From Deltaproteobacteria bacterium (GTDB lineage Bacteria > Myxococcota_A > UBA9042 > PHBI01), in assembly GCA_020632715.1 (NCBI GenBank), contig JACKFA010000001.1, positions 310,001 through 374,000 of the forward strand: a stretch of DNA of 64,000 nucleotides, given 5' to 3'. Position 1 is the stretch's first letter. The number at the start of each line of letters is the position of its first letter. A model generated the notes under the pieces. The model saw only the letters and a list, made by a program, of their open reading frames with translations. It was not told the origin of the DNA and searched no databases. This document shows positions 56,401 through 64,000 of this stretch, in pieces. The translations under genes and the position numbers were made by a program.

Positions 56401-57021
56401 CCGCGCCCGCACGTCGAGATCGTGCGCCTCGGCCCAGGCGCCGAGCGGGAGCCCGTCGATGAGCTCCATGACGAGGTAGGGCTCGCCGGGGTCGTCGAGG
56501 ACCGCCTCGTAGACGCGCGCGATCCCCGGGTGCGAGAGGCGCGCGAGGATCTCGGCCTCCGCCTGGAAGCGGCGCCGGAGGTGGTCCGTCGCGAGCTCCG
56601 GCCGCAGCACCTTCAGCGCGACGCGCCGCCGCGGGAGCGCCTGCTCGGCCTCGAGCACCGTCCCCATGCCGCCCTGGCCGAGGCGGCGGATGACCCGGTA
56701 GCGCCCGATGGTCGCGGGGAGCGCGGCGGACGCGGCGTCGTCGAGGAGCGCCTGCCCGAGCGCCACGGCGGCGACGGGGCCGCGGCGCGTCACGTCGAGG
56801 GCGCCGACGGGGGGCGCGTCGTGGTCGAGGAGCGAGGCGAGATCGAGGGCCATCTGGGGATCCTCGCCCGTCACCCGCGCGATGATCGCCTCCCGACCGG
56901 GCGGGTCGAGGTCGCACGCCTCGTCGAAGAGGTCCATGAGCGCGCGGTGGCGGGCGGCGCGCGCGGCCTTGTCGCCGTCGCCCGGCGCGCCGTCGCCGCG
57001 GTCGGCCGCCGGCCCGGCCAA
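53458..57021 (-). CDS. Membrane Ser/Thr kinase with WD40 propeller
   Basis: A 1187-residue protein. Residues ~25-75 form the helical segment common before such kinases (MDLFDEACDLDPPGREAII). The kinase domain runs from about 107 to 375: RRLGQGGMGTV, VALKVL (Lys137), VVHRDLKPANILVD (Asp230), KILDFGIARV and GTPAYMSPEQ. A transmembrane helix follows (about 400-424), then about a dozen WD40-like repeats of the V.WSPDGR...SGG.DG.VR.WDV form, probably one or two propellers outside the cell membrane. It starts 3 bp after the ECF sigma gene at a TTG; an ATG at residue 29 is the fallback. The sigma-kinase pairing suggests the kinase senses a signal and controls or is expressed with the sigma factor. 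Confidence 0.9.
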   Translation of the reverse strand: MAGPAADRGDGAPGDGDKAARAARHRALMDLFDEACDLDPPGREAIIARVTGEDPQMALDLASLLDHDAPPVGALDVTRRGPVAAVALGQALLDDAASAALPATIGRYRVIRRLGQGGMGTVLEAEQALPRRRVALKVLRPELATDHLRRRFQAEAEILARLSHPGIARVYEAVLDDPGEPYLVMELIDGLPLGAWAEAHDLDVRARVALLSRVADAVDHAHRSGVVHRDLKPANILVDATGQPKILDFGIARVVDPERSLQATTTRAGEILGTPAYMSPEQTRFEGDAVDHRADVYALGVVGFELLAGALPYDLGGVTIFEAMTRIRDTPATRAGALRRELRGDLETILGKALEKEPARRYASAAALADDLRRFLAREPILARPPSAWYQIGRFAQRNRALVAAFAALFLALVAGVLVTTTLYVDAERTRAELARRVDELSLLQARSRLAVDPTDALRWLAGLSPEGASFDRAAAIAWDAAGRGVAERTLRGHAANVEWVELSRDGRLAATASFDGTARLWDLGTGVGRVLEGHRAEVNGVHFSPDDRLVATDGRDGEIRVWRVADGALARALLGHEGEVERTAWAPDGRHLASTGADGTVRVWDVAGDGAGRVVARGDGAGHDLAWSPDGRFVASAHESGVARVVGVAPGAGPARAATLAASVEELAISPDGATLALGDHDGVVAVARLDDPALATRALPGHDGGVKALAFTTPRTLASAGRDGVLRLTDVATGASRVLLTGGGVFRGLAVADGGRFLATASDDRAVRLFDLAAPEPEPHTLLGAAAATEHVAFDGAGAKLAAAQEDGGVRVYRVPRGRTRWEGLDGWPRAAAVAPDGGRLVVVGALGALRVTTLASGATRHLPDRGELAPTVAWSPDGARFATGRRDGGVTLWRADGALERELAPAARPLGLAFSSSGRYLAAATSDGEVAVWDLRDGPHASPAALPWHDDRVVAVLFAGGGDGEVLLSGGRDGRVRAGALPAGDTPAWDVTTFGASVTGLARSPDGAVVAAAARDGVVRRLARGADGAFRLVSEQRHRGAARAGAVAVDGAVASGGRDGRVLVASGADAAPRALEVAGAGAVTCLAWTPDGRTLIAGGADQTVRLWDVASGEHETIDLFDGPVVAVVPIDAGARFVSIADEPVVRVWPTRLPRTRAAAFPWIGEVVGPAWEEARAHAERAAAP

Positions 57022-57024
57022 GGC

Positions 57025-57615
57025 TCAGCGCTCCGCGGGCTCGGGGCCCGAGAGCTCGCGCGCGAGCCACGCCTTCACGCGCCGCCACTCCTTCTCGACG
57101 CTGCGCTCCGAGAGGCCGACGACCTCGCCCACCTCGGCGTTCGTGAGGCCGCCGAAGGCCCGCAGCTCGACGACCCGGGCCTGGCGCGGGTCGAGCTCGG
57201 CGAGGCGCTCGAGGGCGTGGTGGAGGGCGAGCACGTCGACGTCCTGCGCGGTCTCGCCGGCGTCGACGCCCGAGAGGGTCACCCGCGCCCAGTCGCCGCC
57301 GCGCTTCTGGCTCTTCGTCCTCCGCGCGTGGTCGATGAGGATCTGCCGCATCGCGGTCGCCGCGACCGCCACGAAGTGCGACCGCCCCTGCCACTGCGTC
57401 GGGTCCTGACCGCCGAGCTTCAGGAACGCCTCGTGGACGAGCGCCGTCGGCTGCAGCGTGTGGCCGGCGCGCCCGCGCAGCTGCGAGGCGGCGAGCGCGC
57501 GCAGGTGGTCGTAGAGCAAGGGGAGGAGCTCGGCGTGAGCGCCCTCGTCGCCGTCGCGCATGCGGCGGAGCACCCGCGTCACGTCGGACGCCGCTCGCTC
57601 CTCGTCGTCAGCCAT
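57025..57615 (-). CDS. ECF-type RNA polymerase sigma factor
   Basis: A 196-residue ECF sigma factor of the TIGR02999-like group: region 2 with LLPLLYDHLRALAASQLRG, GHTLQPTALVHEAFLKLGG and ATAMRQILIDHARR, and region 4 with ALERLAELDPRQARVVELR and the helix-turn-helix GGLTNAEVGEVVGLSERSVE. No anti-sigma gene is adjacent; instead it is 3 bp upstream of a kinase gene, a layout known for this group in Planctomycetes and Myxococcota, where the kinase may take the anti-sigma role. Start ATG at 57615. Confidence 0.93.
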   Translation of the reverse strand: MADDEERAASDVTRVLRRMRDGDEGAHAELLPLLYDHLRALAASQLRGRAGHTLQPTALVHEAFLKLGGQDPTQWQGRSHFVAVAATAMRQILIDHARRTKSQKRGGDWARVTLSGVDAGETAQDVDVLALHHALERLAELDPRQARVVELRAFGGLTNAEVGEVVGLSERSVEKEWRRVKAWLARELSGPEPAER

Positions 57616-57658
57616 GCCTTGGGGCTACACCAACGCCGCCTCCGCCGCAACCGCCCGG

Positions 57659-59767
57659 CTACTGCGGGTTCGGCAGCTCCTCGATCCACACGTTGTCGAG
57701 CCAGACGGCGTACCCGTCGGGGTTGCCGATCTGGAACTGCAGCGAGTAGCCGAAGGCCGGCACCTGGCGCGGGGTCGTGAAGTCGACCGTGTGCTCGGCC
57801 CAGGGGCCGGACACGGACTCGAAGCCCCCGGCCACGCTCGCCGCGTCGGTCGTGAGCCCGTAGCCCACGTTCGTCCGGCCCTCGGCGCGCGCCCAGAAGT
57901 GGAGCCGGTAGTTGGCGCCTCCGACGAGGTCGAAGCTCCGCTGGATGATGCCCGCGTCCGCCGGGACGTCGGTCGCCGCCGCCGAGAGGCGGAGCGAGGG
58001 CCCGATCCCGTCCGGGGCGGTGTCGGCGTCGTCGAAGGCGGCGATCGTCGGGTTCCCGGGCATGGCGAAGAGCTCCCAGCAGACGAGCGCCGGCAGCGTG
58101 AAGTCGCCGTCCGCCGGCCCGTTGCTGCTGTAGCAGGCGTCCAGGCCGAGGTCCACGACCGAGAAGTCGTCGACCCACACGGCCGCGGTCGAGGACTGGC
58201 CGAACTGGAGCTCGACCATGCCGTCGAGGGTCGGGGTCTCCGGGGTGAACCAGTAGTCGTAGCGCGCCCAGGCGGTGCCGATGTCGATGGTCGTGTACGC
58301 GTAGCTCACGTCGAGCGCGCGCGTCTGCGTGAGGCCGACGATCGACCGCGGCGACGCGGCCTTCGCCCAGAAGGAGACGAGGTAGGTCCGCCCGGTCAAG
58401 AGCGTCACGTCGGTCTGGAGGAGCTGGACCGCGTACGCCTCGTTCTCGAGCGTCGGGTTCTCGGCCACGAGCGACGGCGGCTCGGCCCCTGGCGGCGCGT
58501 CGGTCGAGTCGACGCGGAAGTGCTGCATCCGGACGCCGTCACCGGCGGCGTACCAGCACTCCTCACCGCGGGCGAGGCCGTCGAAGCCGCCGTCGTGGAG
58601 GAGCTGGCCGGGGTCGGGGGGGCAGTCGAGGAAGCGCACCCAGACCTCCACGTCCGCGACGGGGTCCGGGTCGGCGAAGGCCCGCGGCGTGCCGGACTGG
58701 TTGACGGCGACCGTGCCGGCGCCGGAGTCGGGCGCCGGATCGGCGACGACCGAGAAGCCCTGCTCGAACTGCCCCTCGCAGCCGAGCCCGGCGGCCTGAC
58801 CACCGAGGTCGACGCAGTCGTAGCCGCCGAGGTAGCTCTGGGCGGCCTGGTAGTAGACCCAGGTGCCGTCGACGCCGCCGCCGCCGTCCCACGCCCAGTC
58901 CTGCTCGGTGACCGGGGAGCGGTACCAGGAGTCGCCCTTCTTGAAGAGGTATTGCCGGGCGCCGGTGACCTCGAGCGCGGCGATGGCGGCGCCGACGTTG
59001 CCGTCGAAGCGGATCCAGGTGCCCCCGGCCACCCCGAAGAGGCACTGGGCGTCGAAGGGCTCGACCGCCCCGCCGGGGCCGTCGGGATCGAGGGTGTAGG
59101 TGCCGTCGACGTCGCTCCCGACCTCGTCACAGCCGCCCGGATACGTCTCGCCGCCGCAGTCGGCGGCGTCCTCGTCGGTCGCGCCGTCGCAGTCGTCGTC
59201 GACCTCGTCGCAGTCGTCGTCCGTGGCGCTGTAGCCGGCGACCCCGCCGAAGGCGCAGACCGCGCTCCCGAGGCCGTCGGGGCAGGTGACGGCGAGGACG
59301 GCGCCCTCGGCGGCGCAGGCGCCGGTCGTCGGGCACGCCGCGAGGATGGCGTCGGTCAGCGTCGCGCCCTCGCCGGGGTCGTCGTCGTGGGGGTCGTCCT
59401 GATCGGGGACGCAGTCCTGATCGGCGTCGGCGGTGGCGCTCTCGAGGGCGTCGGGCTTGCCGTCGCCGTCGGAGTCGATGTTGCGGAAGCTCGCGTCGAC
59501 CTCGGCGTCGTCGTCGACGCCGTCGCCGTCGCTGTCCTTCGCGTTCGGGTCGGTGCCGAGCGCGGCCTCGACGCGGTTCACGAGGTTGTCGCCGTCGTCG
59601 TCGGCCTCGGGGTCGAGGCAGAGGTTCCGGTAGCAGAGCCCGGAGGCGCACTCGTCGCTCGCCTCGCAGGTGGCGCCGATGGGGTGCTTCTTCTTGCCGT
59701 CGTCGCAGCCGGCGACGAGGAGGAGGCCGAGCGCGAGCGCGGGGACGAGCTGGAGACGGGTTCGCAT
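57659..59767 (-). CDS. Ca-binding, CBM-containing lipoprotein
   Basis: A 702-residue lipoprotein (signal ending LLVAGCDDG). Residues ~25-75 are Cys-rich, followed by thrombospondin type 3-like Ca-binding repeats (DDDGDNLV, NAKDSDGDGVDDDAEV, NIDSDGDGKPD) and further Asp/Cys clusters (DDDCDEVDDDCDG). The C-terminal half has two carbohydrate-binding-type (CBM4/9-like) beta-sandwiches (residues ~450-560 and 580-700; AYAVQLLQTDVTLLTGRTYL, NYRLHFWARAEGRTNVGY), each ending with a VWVDDF or VWLDNV motif. It is first in the row with the ECF sigma and kinase (43-bp gap). A surface polysaccharide-binding role is inferred. The start ATG at 59767 follows the promoter at 59823-59851. Confidence 0.88.
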   Translation of the reverse strand: MRTRLQLVPALALGLLLVAGCDDGKKKHPIGATCEASDECASGLCYRNLCLDPEADDDGDNLVNRVEAALGTDPNAKDSDGDGVDDDAEVDASFRNIDSDGDGKPDALESATADADQDCVPDQDDPHDDDPGEGATLTDAILAACPTTGACAAEGAVLAVTCPDGLGSAVCAFGGVAGYSATDDDCDEVDDDCDGATDEDAADCGGETYPGGCDEVGSDVDGTYTLDPDGPGGAVEPFDAQCLFGVAGGTWIRFDGNVGAAIAALEVTGARQYLFKKGDSWYRSPVTEQDWAWDGGGGVDGTWVYYQAAQSYLGGYDCVDLGGQAAGLGCEGQFEQGFSVVADPAPDSGAGTVAVNQSGTPRAFADPDPVADVEVWVRFLDCPPDPGQLLHDGGFDGLARGEECWYAAGDGVRMQHFRVDSTDAPPGAEPPSLVAENPTLENEAYAVQLLQTDVTLLTGRTYLVSFWAKAASPRSIVGLTQTRALDVSYAYTTIDIGTAWARYDYWFTPETPTLDGMVELQFGQSSTAAVWVDDFSVVDLGLDACYSSNGPADGDFTLPALVCWELFAMPGNPTIAAFDDADTAPDGIGPSLRLSAAATDVPADAGIIQRSFDLVGGANYRLHFWARAEGRTNVGYGLTTDAASVAGGFESVSGPWAEHTVDFTTPRQVPAFGYSLQFQIGNPDGYAVWLDNVWIEELPNPQ

Positions 59768-60090
59768 GGATGAGGCTCCCGGGCGGGTCGGCGCGGGCGA
59801 CGGGGGTCGCGCGCGTCCCGACACCGTAGCGAGACGGCCCCCACGGCGCAACGGCGGCCTCCTCGCGGAAAAATCGCGGGTGCGCTGACGGGTTCTGCCG
59901 ACCGTTCGCGTATTGAACTGCGAGGCGTTTTCGATGAGGCGCTGGAGGCCAGCGGGCGGCTCGCCAGCGCTCCGAACGGCTCGGAGCCCGCGGGGGGTGA
60001 GGGAGCCACCCCGATCCCCCCCGGCTCGACTTTCACCGACGCCGACACGAGGATTGACCTCGGGCCGGCGCGCGGTGTCTCTTCCGCGCC
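59768..60090. other. Intergenic region, 323 bp, divergent genes
   Basis: Between the divergent lipoprotein (-) and acyl-CoA synthetase-like (+) genes. It holds the minus-strand promoter at 59823-59851 and a hairpin GCTCCGA-ACGGC-TCGGAGC (59969-59987) of 7-bp stem. I see no convincing promoter for the 60091 gene: TTGACC near 60053 has no good -10. No open frame here looks coding. Confidence 0.6.
59823..59851 (-). promoter_or_regulatory. Predicted promoter of lipoprotein-ECF-kinase genes
   Basis: On the minus strand TTGCGC (59851-59846), 17-bp spacer, TACGGT (59828-59823), 55 bp before the ATG at 59767. Confidence 0.5.
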
Positions 60091-62003
60091 ATGACCACGC
60101 TCCGCGCCCTCGTCGCGCCCTCGCGCGTCGCCATCGTCGGGCTCGACGCCCGGAACGCCCCCGCCGGCCGCGCCCTCGCCGCGCGCCTCGTCGCCGACGG
60201 CTTCGCGGGCGCGCTCGACCTCGTCGACCCCGCGGGCGGCGACGGCCCCGGCGACACGCCGGTCGCGCGGCGCGCGGACGAGCTCCCCTCCGCGCCGGAT
60301 CTCGCGATCCTCTGCGTCGACCCGCGCGACGTCCGCTGGCAGCTCGAGGCCGTCCTCGCGCGCGGCGCTGGCGCCGTGGCGATCCTCACCGACGACCGCG
60401 CCGCGGGCGCGTCTCCGGGGCGCGAGGACGACGACGACGGCGCGCCGGCCGAGCTCGCCGACCTCGCGGCCGCCGCGGGCGCGGTGATGTTGGGTCCGGC
60501 GTCCGCGGGCGTCGCGAACCCGGGGCTCGGGCTGGTCGCGATCCCGGACGCGCCGGCGCTCATGGGCGGCGCGGTCGCGATCATCGCGCGCCGCGGGCCG
60601 GCGCTGCTGCCGCTGCTCGCGGCGGTGGCCCGGCACGAGGTCGGCGTCGCCTGGGCGCTCGATCTCGGCGCGGCGCCGGGGGGTCGACGTGGCCGCCGCG
60701 CTCGCGGCCGCCCACGGGGACGACGCCGTCCGCGCCGTGATCCTCGCCGCCCCGGACCTCGGCGAGCCCGCCCGGCCCTCGTCGCGCTCGCGGCGCTGGC
60801 CGCCGACAAGCCCGTCGTGGTCCTCGACCCCGAGGCGGCGCTCTTCGCCGAGCTCGGCGCCGCCCCGGCGACGACCGCCGACGACGCGGCGCGCCTCGCG
60901 GCCCTGCTCGCGACCGACGGGGCAGCGCCCGCCGGCGGGCAGCGCGTGGCCGTGGTCACCGACGACGCCGCCCTCGGCGCCCTCGCCGCGGCCTCGCTCG
61001 GCGCGACCGGCCTCACCCTCGCCGCGCCGGGCGCCGAGACCGCGCGCCGGATCGCCGGCGAGGTCCACCCGAGGCGCGGATCGGCGGCGTCGTCGACCTG
61101 CTCGGCGGCGCGACGCCACGCCACGTCGCGGTCGCCGCGGAGGCGCTGGTCCACGACGCCGGCGTCGACAGCGTCCTCGTCGCCGTCTCGCGCCCCGTGG
61201 GCGAGGCGCTCGACGCCGCCCGCGACGCGGCCCGCGCCGCCGGGAAGCCCCTCGTGGCGGGGCCGCCCGAGGGGTCGGCGCGGGCGCTCGCGGCGCTCGC
61301 GGCGCGGCGCCGCGCGCCCGCCTTCGCGATCGCACAACTCGACGACACGAGCCCTGCACGGGCCCAAGCCGTCCTCGCCGGCGCTATTTTGATGCGCCGC
61401 ACAACGCTCAGCGGGGACGAGGCGCGCCGGCTCCTCGAGGCGTACGGCGTCCGCGCCGCGCGCGCGATGACCATCGCGAGCCCGATGGCCGCGCGCCGCG
61501 CCGCGAGCGAGCTCGGCTACCCGGTGACCCTCACGCTCCGGGCGACGGGGCACGTCGCCACGCGCGCGGCGCTGCGCGACGGCGACGCTGTCGACGACGC
61601 GATCCACGCCCTGTTCGCGGACGCGCCCCAGGCCGATCCGGCGCTCGCGTTCGAGCTACGACGCACGGCGAGCGCGGAGCGCTTCGCGGCCCTGACGGTG
61701 ACCGCGGACGCCCGCCTCGGCGGCCGCGTGACGCTCACGGCCACGCCCGGGGCTGGGGCGTGCGCGCTCGCCCTGACCGCGGCGGCCGCGCCGGAGGGGC
61801 TAGTCGCGCGAGCGCTCGGCGTCGCCGCGGACGCGGCACCACCCGAGCTCGTCGCGCTCGTCGCGCGCGTGGCGCAGCTCGCGCTCGACTTCCCGGAGAT
61901 CGCCCGCCTCGACGTCGGGCCGATCGCCGAGGAGCCAGGCGGCTTCAGCGTCCTCGCCGCGTCCGCGACCCTCCCGCGGGACCTGCTCCCGAGCCGGCGC
62001 TGA
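60091..62003 (+). CDS. ADP-forming acyl-CoA synthetase-like protein, catalytic residues missing, three frame changes
   Basis: Read with three one-base corrections, this is one ~638-residue protein: an N-terminal CoA-binding Rossmann domain (residues 1-130, SRVAIVGLDARN, PDLAILCVDPRDVRWQLEAV), a succinyl-CoA-synthetase-like domain (PALMGGAVAIIARRGPALLP, DKPVVVLDPEAA) and a C-terminal ATP-grasp-like region (LSGDEARRLLEAYGVRAAR, GYPVTLTLRATGH). Frame changes fall at the G run 60678-60683 (one extra), at 60774-60775 and at 61068-61070 (one missing each). Compared with working members it lacks the HTG active histidine after KPVVVL and the ATP-grasp lysine and HKSD-like motif, so it is probably an inactive pseudoenzyme or regulator, if it is made. 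Start ATG at 60091. Confidence 0.7.
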
Positions 62004-62031
62004 TCCGCGCCGGCGCAGGGCGGGATTCACG

Positions 62032-62060
62032 TTGAAGCGGCCGGGGGGGCTGTCTATAGT
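62032..62060 (+). promoter_or_regulatory. Predicted promoter of the 62100 lipoprotein
   Basis: TTGAAG (62032-62037), 17-bp spacer, TATAGT (62055-62060), 40 bp before the ATG at 62100; the best -10 match in the window. Confidence 0.6.
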
Positions 62061-62099
62061 GCGCCGTCCCGCGCCGAGACACCCCCCGGAGATCCACCG

Positions 62100-64000
62100 A
62101 TGAAGTACGTCCTCGCCCTCGCGGCGGCCTCTCTCCTCGCCTTCGCGGCCTGCTCCGACGACGGGTCCACGAACCCCGCGACCGACACCGCGAGCCCGAC
62201 GGACACCACCGCGCCCGACACGACCGAGGCGGACACCGAGGGGGGCGACGCGACGTCGCCCGAGGACACGACGGCGACCTGCGAGCACCCGTGCCTCAAC
62301 GCGTTCGGGAAGAACGACAAGTCGCTCTGCCCCTCGCCGCAGAGCGACTGGAACTGCGTCGAGGGCTGCTGTGAGCTCAAGTTCCGCTGCGCCGACGACG
62401 ACGACTGCCGGGCGCTCGGCTACGACGAGGGGCAGTGCACGGACGAGCGCTTCGACTGCCGCTGCACCGTCACGACCGGGGTCTGCTACGCCTTCTACTG
62501 CGCGGCCGACGCCGACTGCGAGTCCGGCGAGATCTGCGCCGCGGGCTCCTGCCAGGTGCCGCCGGCCGCGACCGGCCTCACGCCGCGCATCCTGAACCGG
62601 CCGACGGCGCTCACGACGGGCGCGACGATGACGCTCGCGACGGACCTCGTGGACCCGACGAACGCCGACGTCGCCGTGGCCGCGACGGGGCTCACCTTCA
62701 CGAGCGACCACGACGACGTGGCGGCGGTGAGCGCCGAGGGCGTGGTCACGGGCGGGTCGGCGCAGGGGACGGCGACCATCACGGCGGCGACGGCCGGCGG
62801 GCAGACGGCGACCTGGACGGTGCGCAACGTCCTGCCGGCGACGGACGGCTTCACGGCGGTCATCGCCGACGAGGTGACCGCCGAGGCCGCGGCCGGGAAG
62901 TACGCGATCCTCGATCACACTGGCGGCGCCGTGCTCGTCGAGGACGTGATCCCCACCGACGGCGTCATCCGCTACGAGAACCCGACGGCGGCGGCGCTCG
63001 ATCTGCACGTCTACGCGACGGACCACGACTGGATCTCGTGGCTCGGCGCGGACGCGCACGCGACGCTCTACCTGCCGCTCGCGCGCACGCTGAACTCGAA
63101 GGTCGAGCTCGACATGGCGGGCGACGTCGTGGCCGAGGGCACGACGCTCGAGGGCGCGGGCATCGTGCGCGGCATGCCGGACATGACGGACTACCTGCGC
63201 GAGGGCTCGCTCGAGATCGGGCTCACGTCGTTCGCGCTCTCGAGCGCGCTCTTCGACTTCAACCTGAAGGTGCTCCTCGGGAGCGACGTGAAGCGCTTCC
63301 TCGACCCGAACCACCACATCCCGCAGGTCGACGGCTCGAGCCCGCTCACGGTGCCGGGCGGCATCGTGTTCAACCTGGCGGGGCCGGCGGTGCCGTCGTT
63401 CGTCCTGACCGCGGGCGAGGGGCACCACCGCATGTGGACCCTCTCGGGGCGGCTCGACATCACGGAGATCGGCGAGTACTCGGCGACCATCGTGAACGCG
63501 GTGACCGGCGGCGACCTCGACTTCACGCAGATCGTGGGCGCCGTGTTCCCGCTCTTCCGCAACTTCTGGTCGGGCTTCGTGGCCGACGTGGACGTGACCG
63601 CGACGGGCCCGGGGAGCGCGGAGACGACGGTCGATCCGAAGCTCCGGATGCCGCTCGGGCTCGAGCAGTCGCTCGACGTGCCGCCGCTGCCCGAGCTCGG
63701 CGGGCTCGGCTACGCCGACGCGCTCTTCATCCTCGGCGGCGCGCTGACGGTCGACGGCTTCCTCGTGCCGCTCGGCCTGAACGGCGGCGCGGACACGTCG
63801 AACAAGGAGCAGAACCCGCCGGACGGCATCGCGGACGCGAACGAGCACACGCCGGAGAAGGACCCGTTCATGCTGCCGCTCGCGCCGCTCTACGGCGGGC
63901 TCCAGGGGCCGCACTCGAGCTACCTGACGGCGCTCGTGGCGGTGGCGATCAAGGGCAGCGGGGACCCGCGGCCCGACTCGGGGAGCGGGATCCTCGTGCG
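62100..64000 (+). CDS. Cys-rich lipoprotein with Big-2-like domain (3' end outside window)
   Basis: Open to the window end, at least 633 residues. ATG at 62100 follows a GGAG site and the promoter above; the signal ends LAFAACSDD, a good lipobox. A Thr/Asp-rich linker (residues 20-60) is followed by a Cys-rich block (residues ~60-160; CEHPCLNAFG, CVEGCCELKF, CESGEICAAGSC), a Big_2-like domain (about 170-245; VAAVSAEGVVTGGSAQGTATI), and a long beta-rich region with an amphipathic, barrel-lipoprotein-like character (LEIGLTSFALSSALFDFNLK). No catalytic residues recognised. Surface-exposed role inferred from lipidation and the Cys/Big_2 domains. Confidence 0.85.
   Translation, partial: MKYVLALAAASLLAFAACSDDGSTNPATDTASPTDTTAPDTTEADTEGGDATSPEDTTATCEHPCLNAFGKNDKSLCPSPQSDWNCVEGCCELKFRCADDDDCRALGYDEGQCTDERFDCRCTVTTGVCYAFYCAADADCESGEICAAGSCQVPPAATGLTPRILNRPTALTTGATMTLATDLVDPTNADVAVAATGLTFTSDHDDVAAVSAEGVVTGGSAQGTATITAATAGGQTATWTVRNVLPATDGFTAVIADEVTAEAAAGKYAILDHTGGAVLVEDVIPTDGVIRYENPTAAALDLHVYATDHDWISWLGADAHATLYLPLARTLNSKVELDMAGDVVAEGTTLEGAGIVRGMPDMTDYLREGSLEIGLTSFALSSALFDFNLKVLLGSDVKRFLDPNHHIPQVDGSSPLTVPGGIVFNLAGPAVPSFVLTAGEGHHRMWTLSGRLDITEIGEYSATIVNAVTGGDLDFTQIVGAVFPLFRNFWSGFVADVDVTATGPGSAETTVDPKLRMPLGLEQSLDVPPLPELGGLGYADALFILGGALTVDGFLVPLGLNGGADTSNKEQNPPDGIADANEHTPEKDPFMLPLAPLYGGLQGPHSSYLTALVAVAIKGSGDPRPDSGSGILV

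Noticed and set aside
59913..60740. A +-strand frame upstream of and overlapping the acyl-CoA synthetase-like gene
   Set aside because: It turns into Arg-rich low complexity over the frame of the real gene and has no ribosome-binding site.

Overview
The window reads as GC-rich (roughly 75 percent) chromosomal DNA from a member of the Myxococcota (former Deltaproteobacteria). The reasons are a C-terminal MYXO-CTERM-type sorting tail (52079-53341), several large secreted Cys-rich and Ca-binding lipoproteins, two one-component-style Ser/Thr kinases with C-terminal propellers, an FHA/winged-helix regulator, CARDB-repeat surface protein and DUF1501-type exported proteins. Nothing in the window looks like a phage, plasmid or CRISPR locus; no rRNA or tRNA was seen.

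Layout. 1-14610 (+) is one giant surface protein of more than 4,860 codons that enters from upstream: six tandem ~381-residue Gly-rich repeats, then about 13 CARDB-like domains arranged in triplets, then a duplicated module with a 16-Gly linker and a Cys-rich end. It is translationally coupled (TGATG) to a lipoprotein (14610-15863) whose paralogue lies at 20980-23406. A metallo-beta-lactamase-fold hydrolase (16082-16951) has a striking dyad in its putative promoter. 16955-20862 (-) is an FHA/winged-helix protein coupled to a membrane Ser/Thr kinase. 23605-28062 (-) is a four-gene exported operon (lipoprotein, heme-motif DUF1549/1588-like protein, TAT-exported DUF1501, small c-type cytochrome). 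28266-34923 holds an SDR, a DUF5916/CBM9 outer-membrane protein, yebC and a metalloprotease split into separate propeptide and catalytic genes; a 156-bp foldback element sits exactly on the yebC stop codon.

34934-45593 (-) has a GIY-YIG protein, Kup potassium transporter, an NfeD plus two flotillin-like proteins operon, a membrane protein with two winged-helix-like repeats, and a DUF4291 / unknown / unknown cluster. 45706-50598 (-) is a complete sufBCDS iron-sulfur assembly operon with a clear promoter and an 11-5-11 inverted-repeat operator. 50797-53341 (-) has DUF423, mutM and the MYXO-CTERM protein. 53458-59767 (-) is a Ca-binding lipoprotein, ECF sigma factor and Ser/Thr kinase with WD40 repeats. 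60091-62003 (+) is an acyl-CoA-synthetase-like protein that has lost its catalytic residues, and 62100 onward is a Cys-rich lipoprotein cut by the window end.

Two genes (the giant protein and the acyl-CoA synthetase) carry five reading-frame changes, all explained by one-base length changes in G or C runs; restoring those bases gives continuous, family-like protein, so they are more likely read/assembly errors than gene decay. Several promoters share the same form: TTG-type -35, 16-17 bp, TAnnnT -10.
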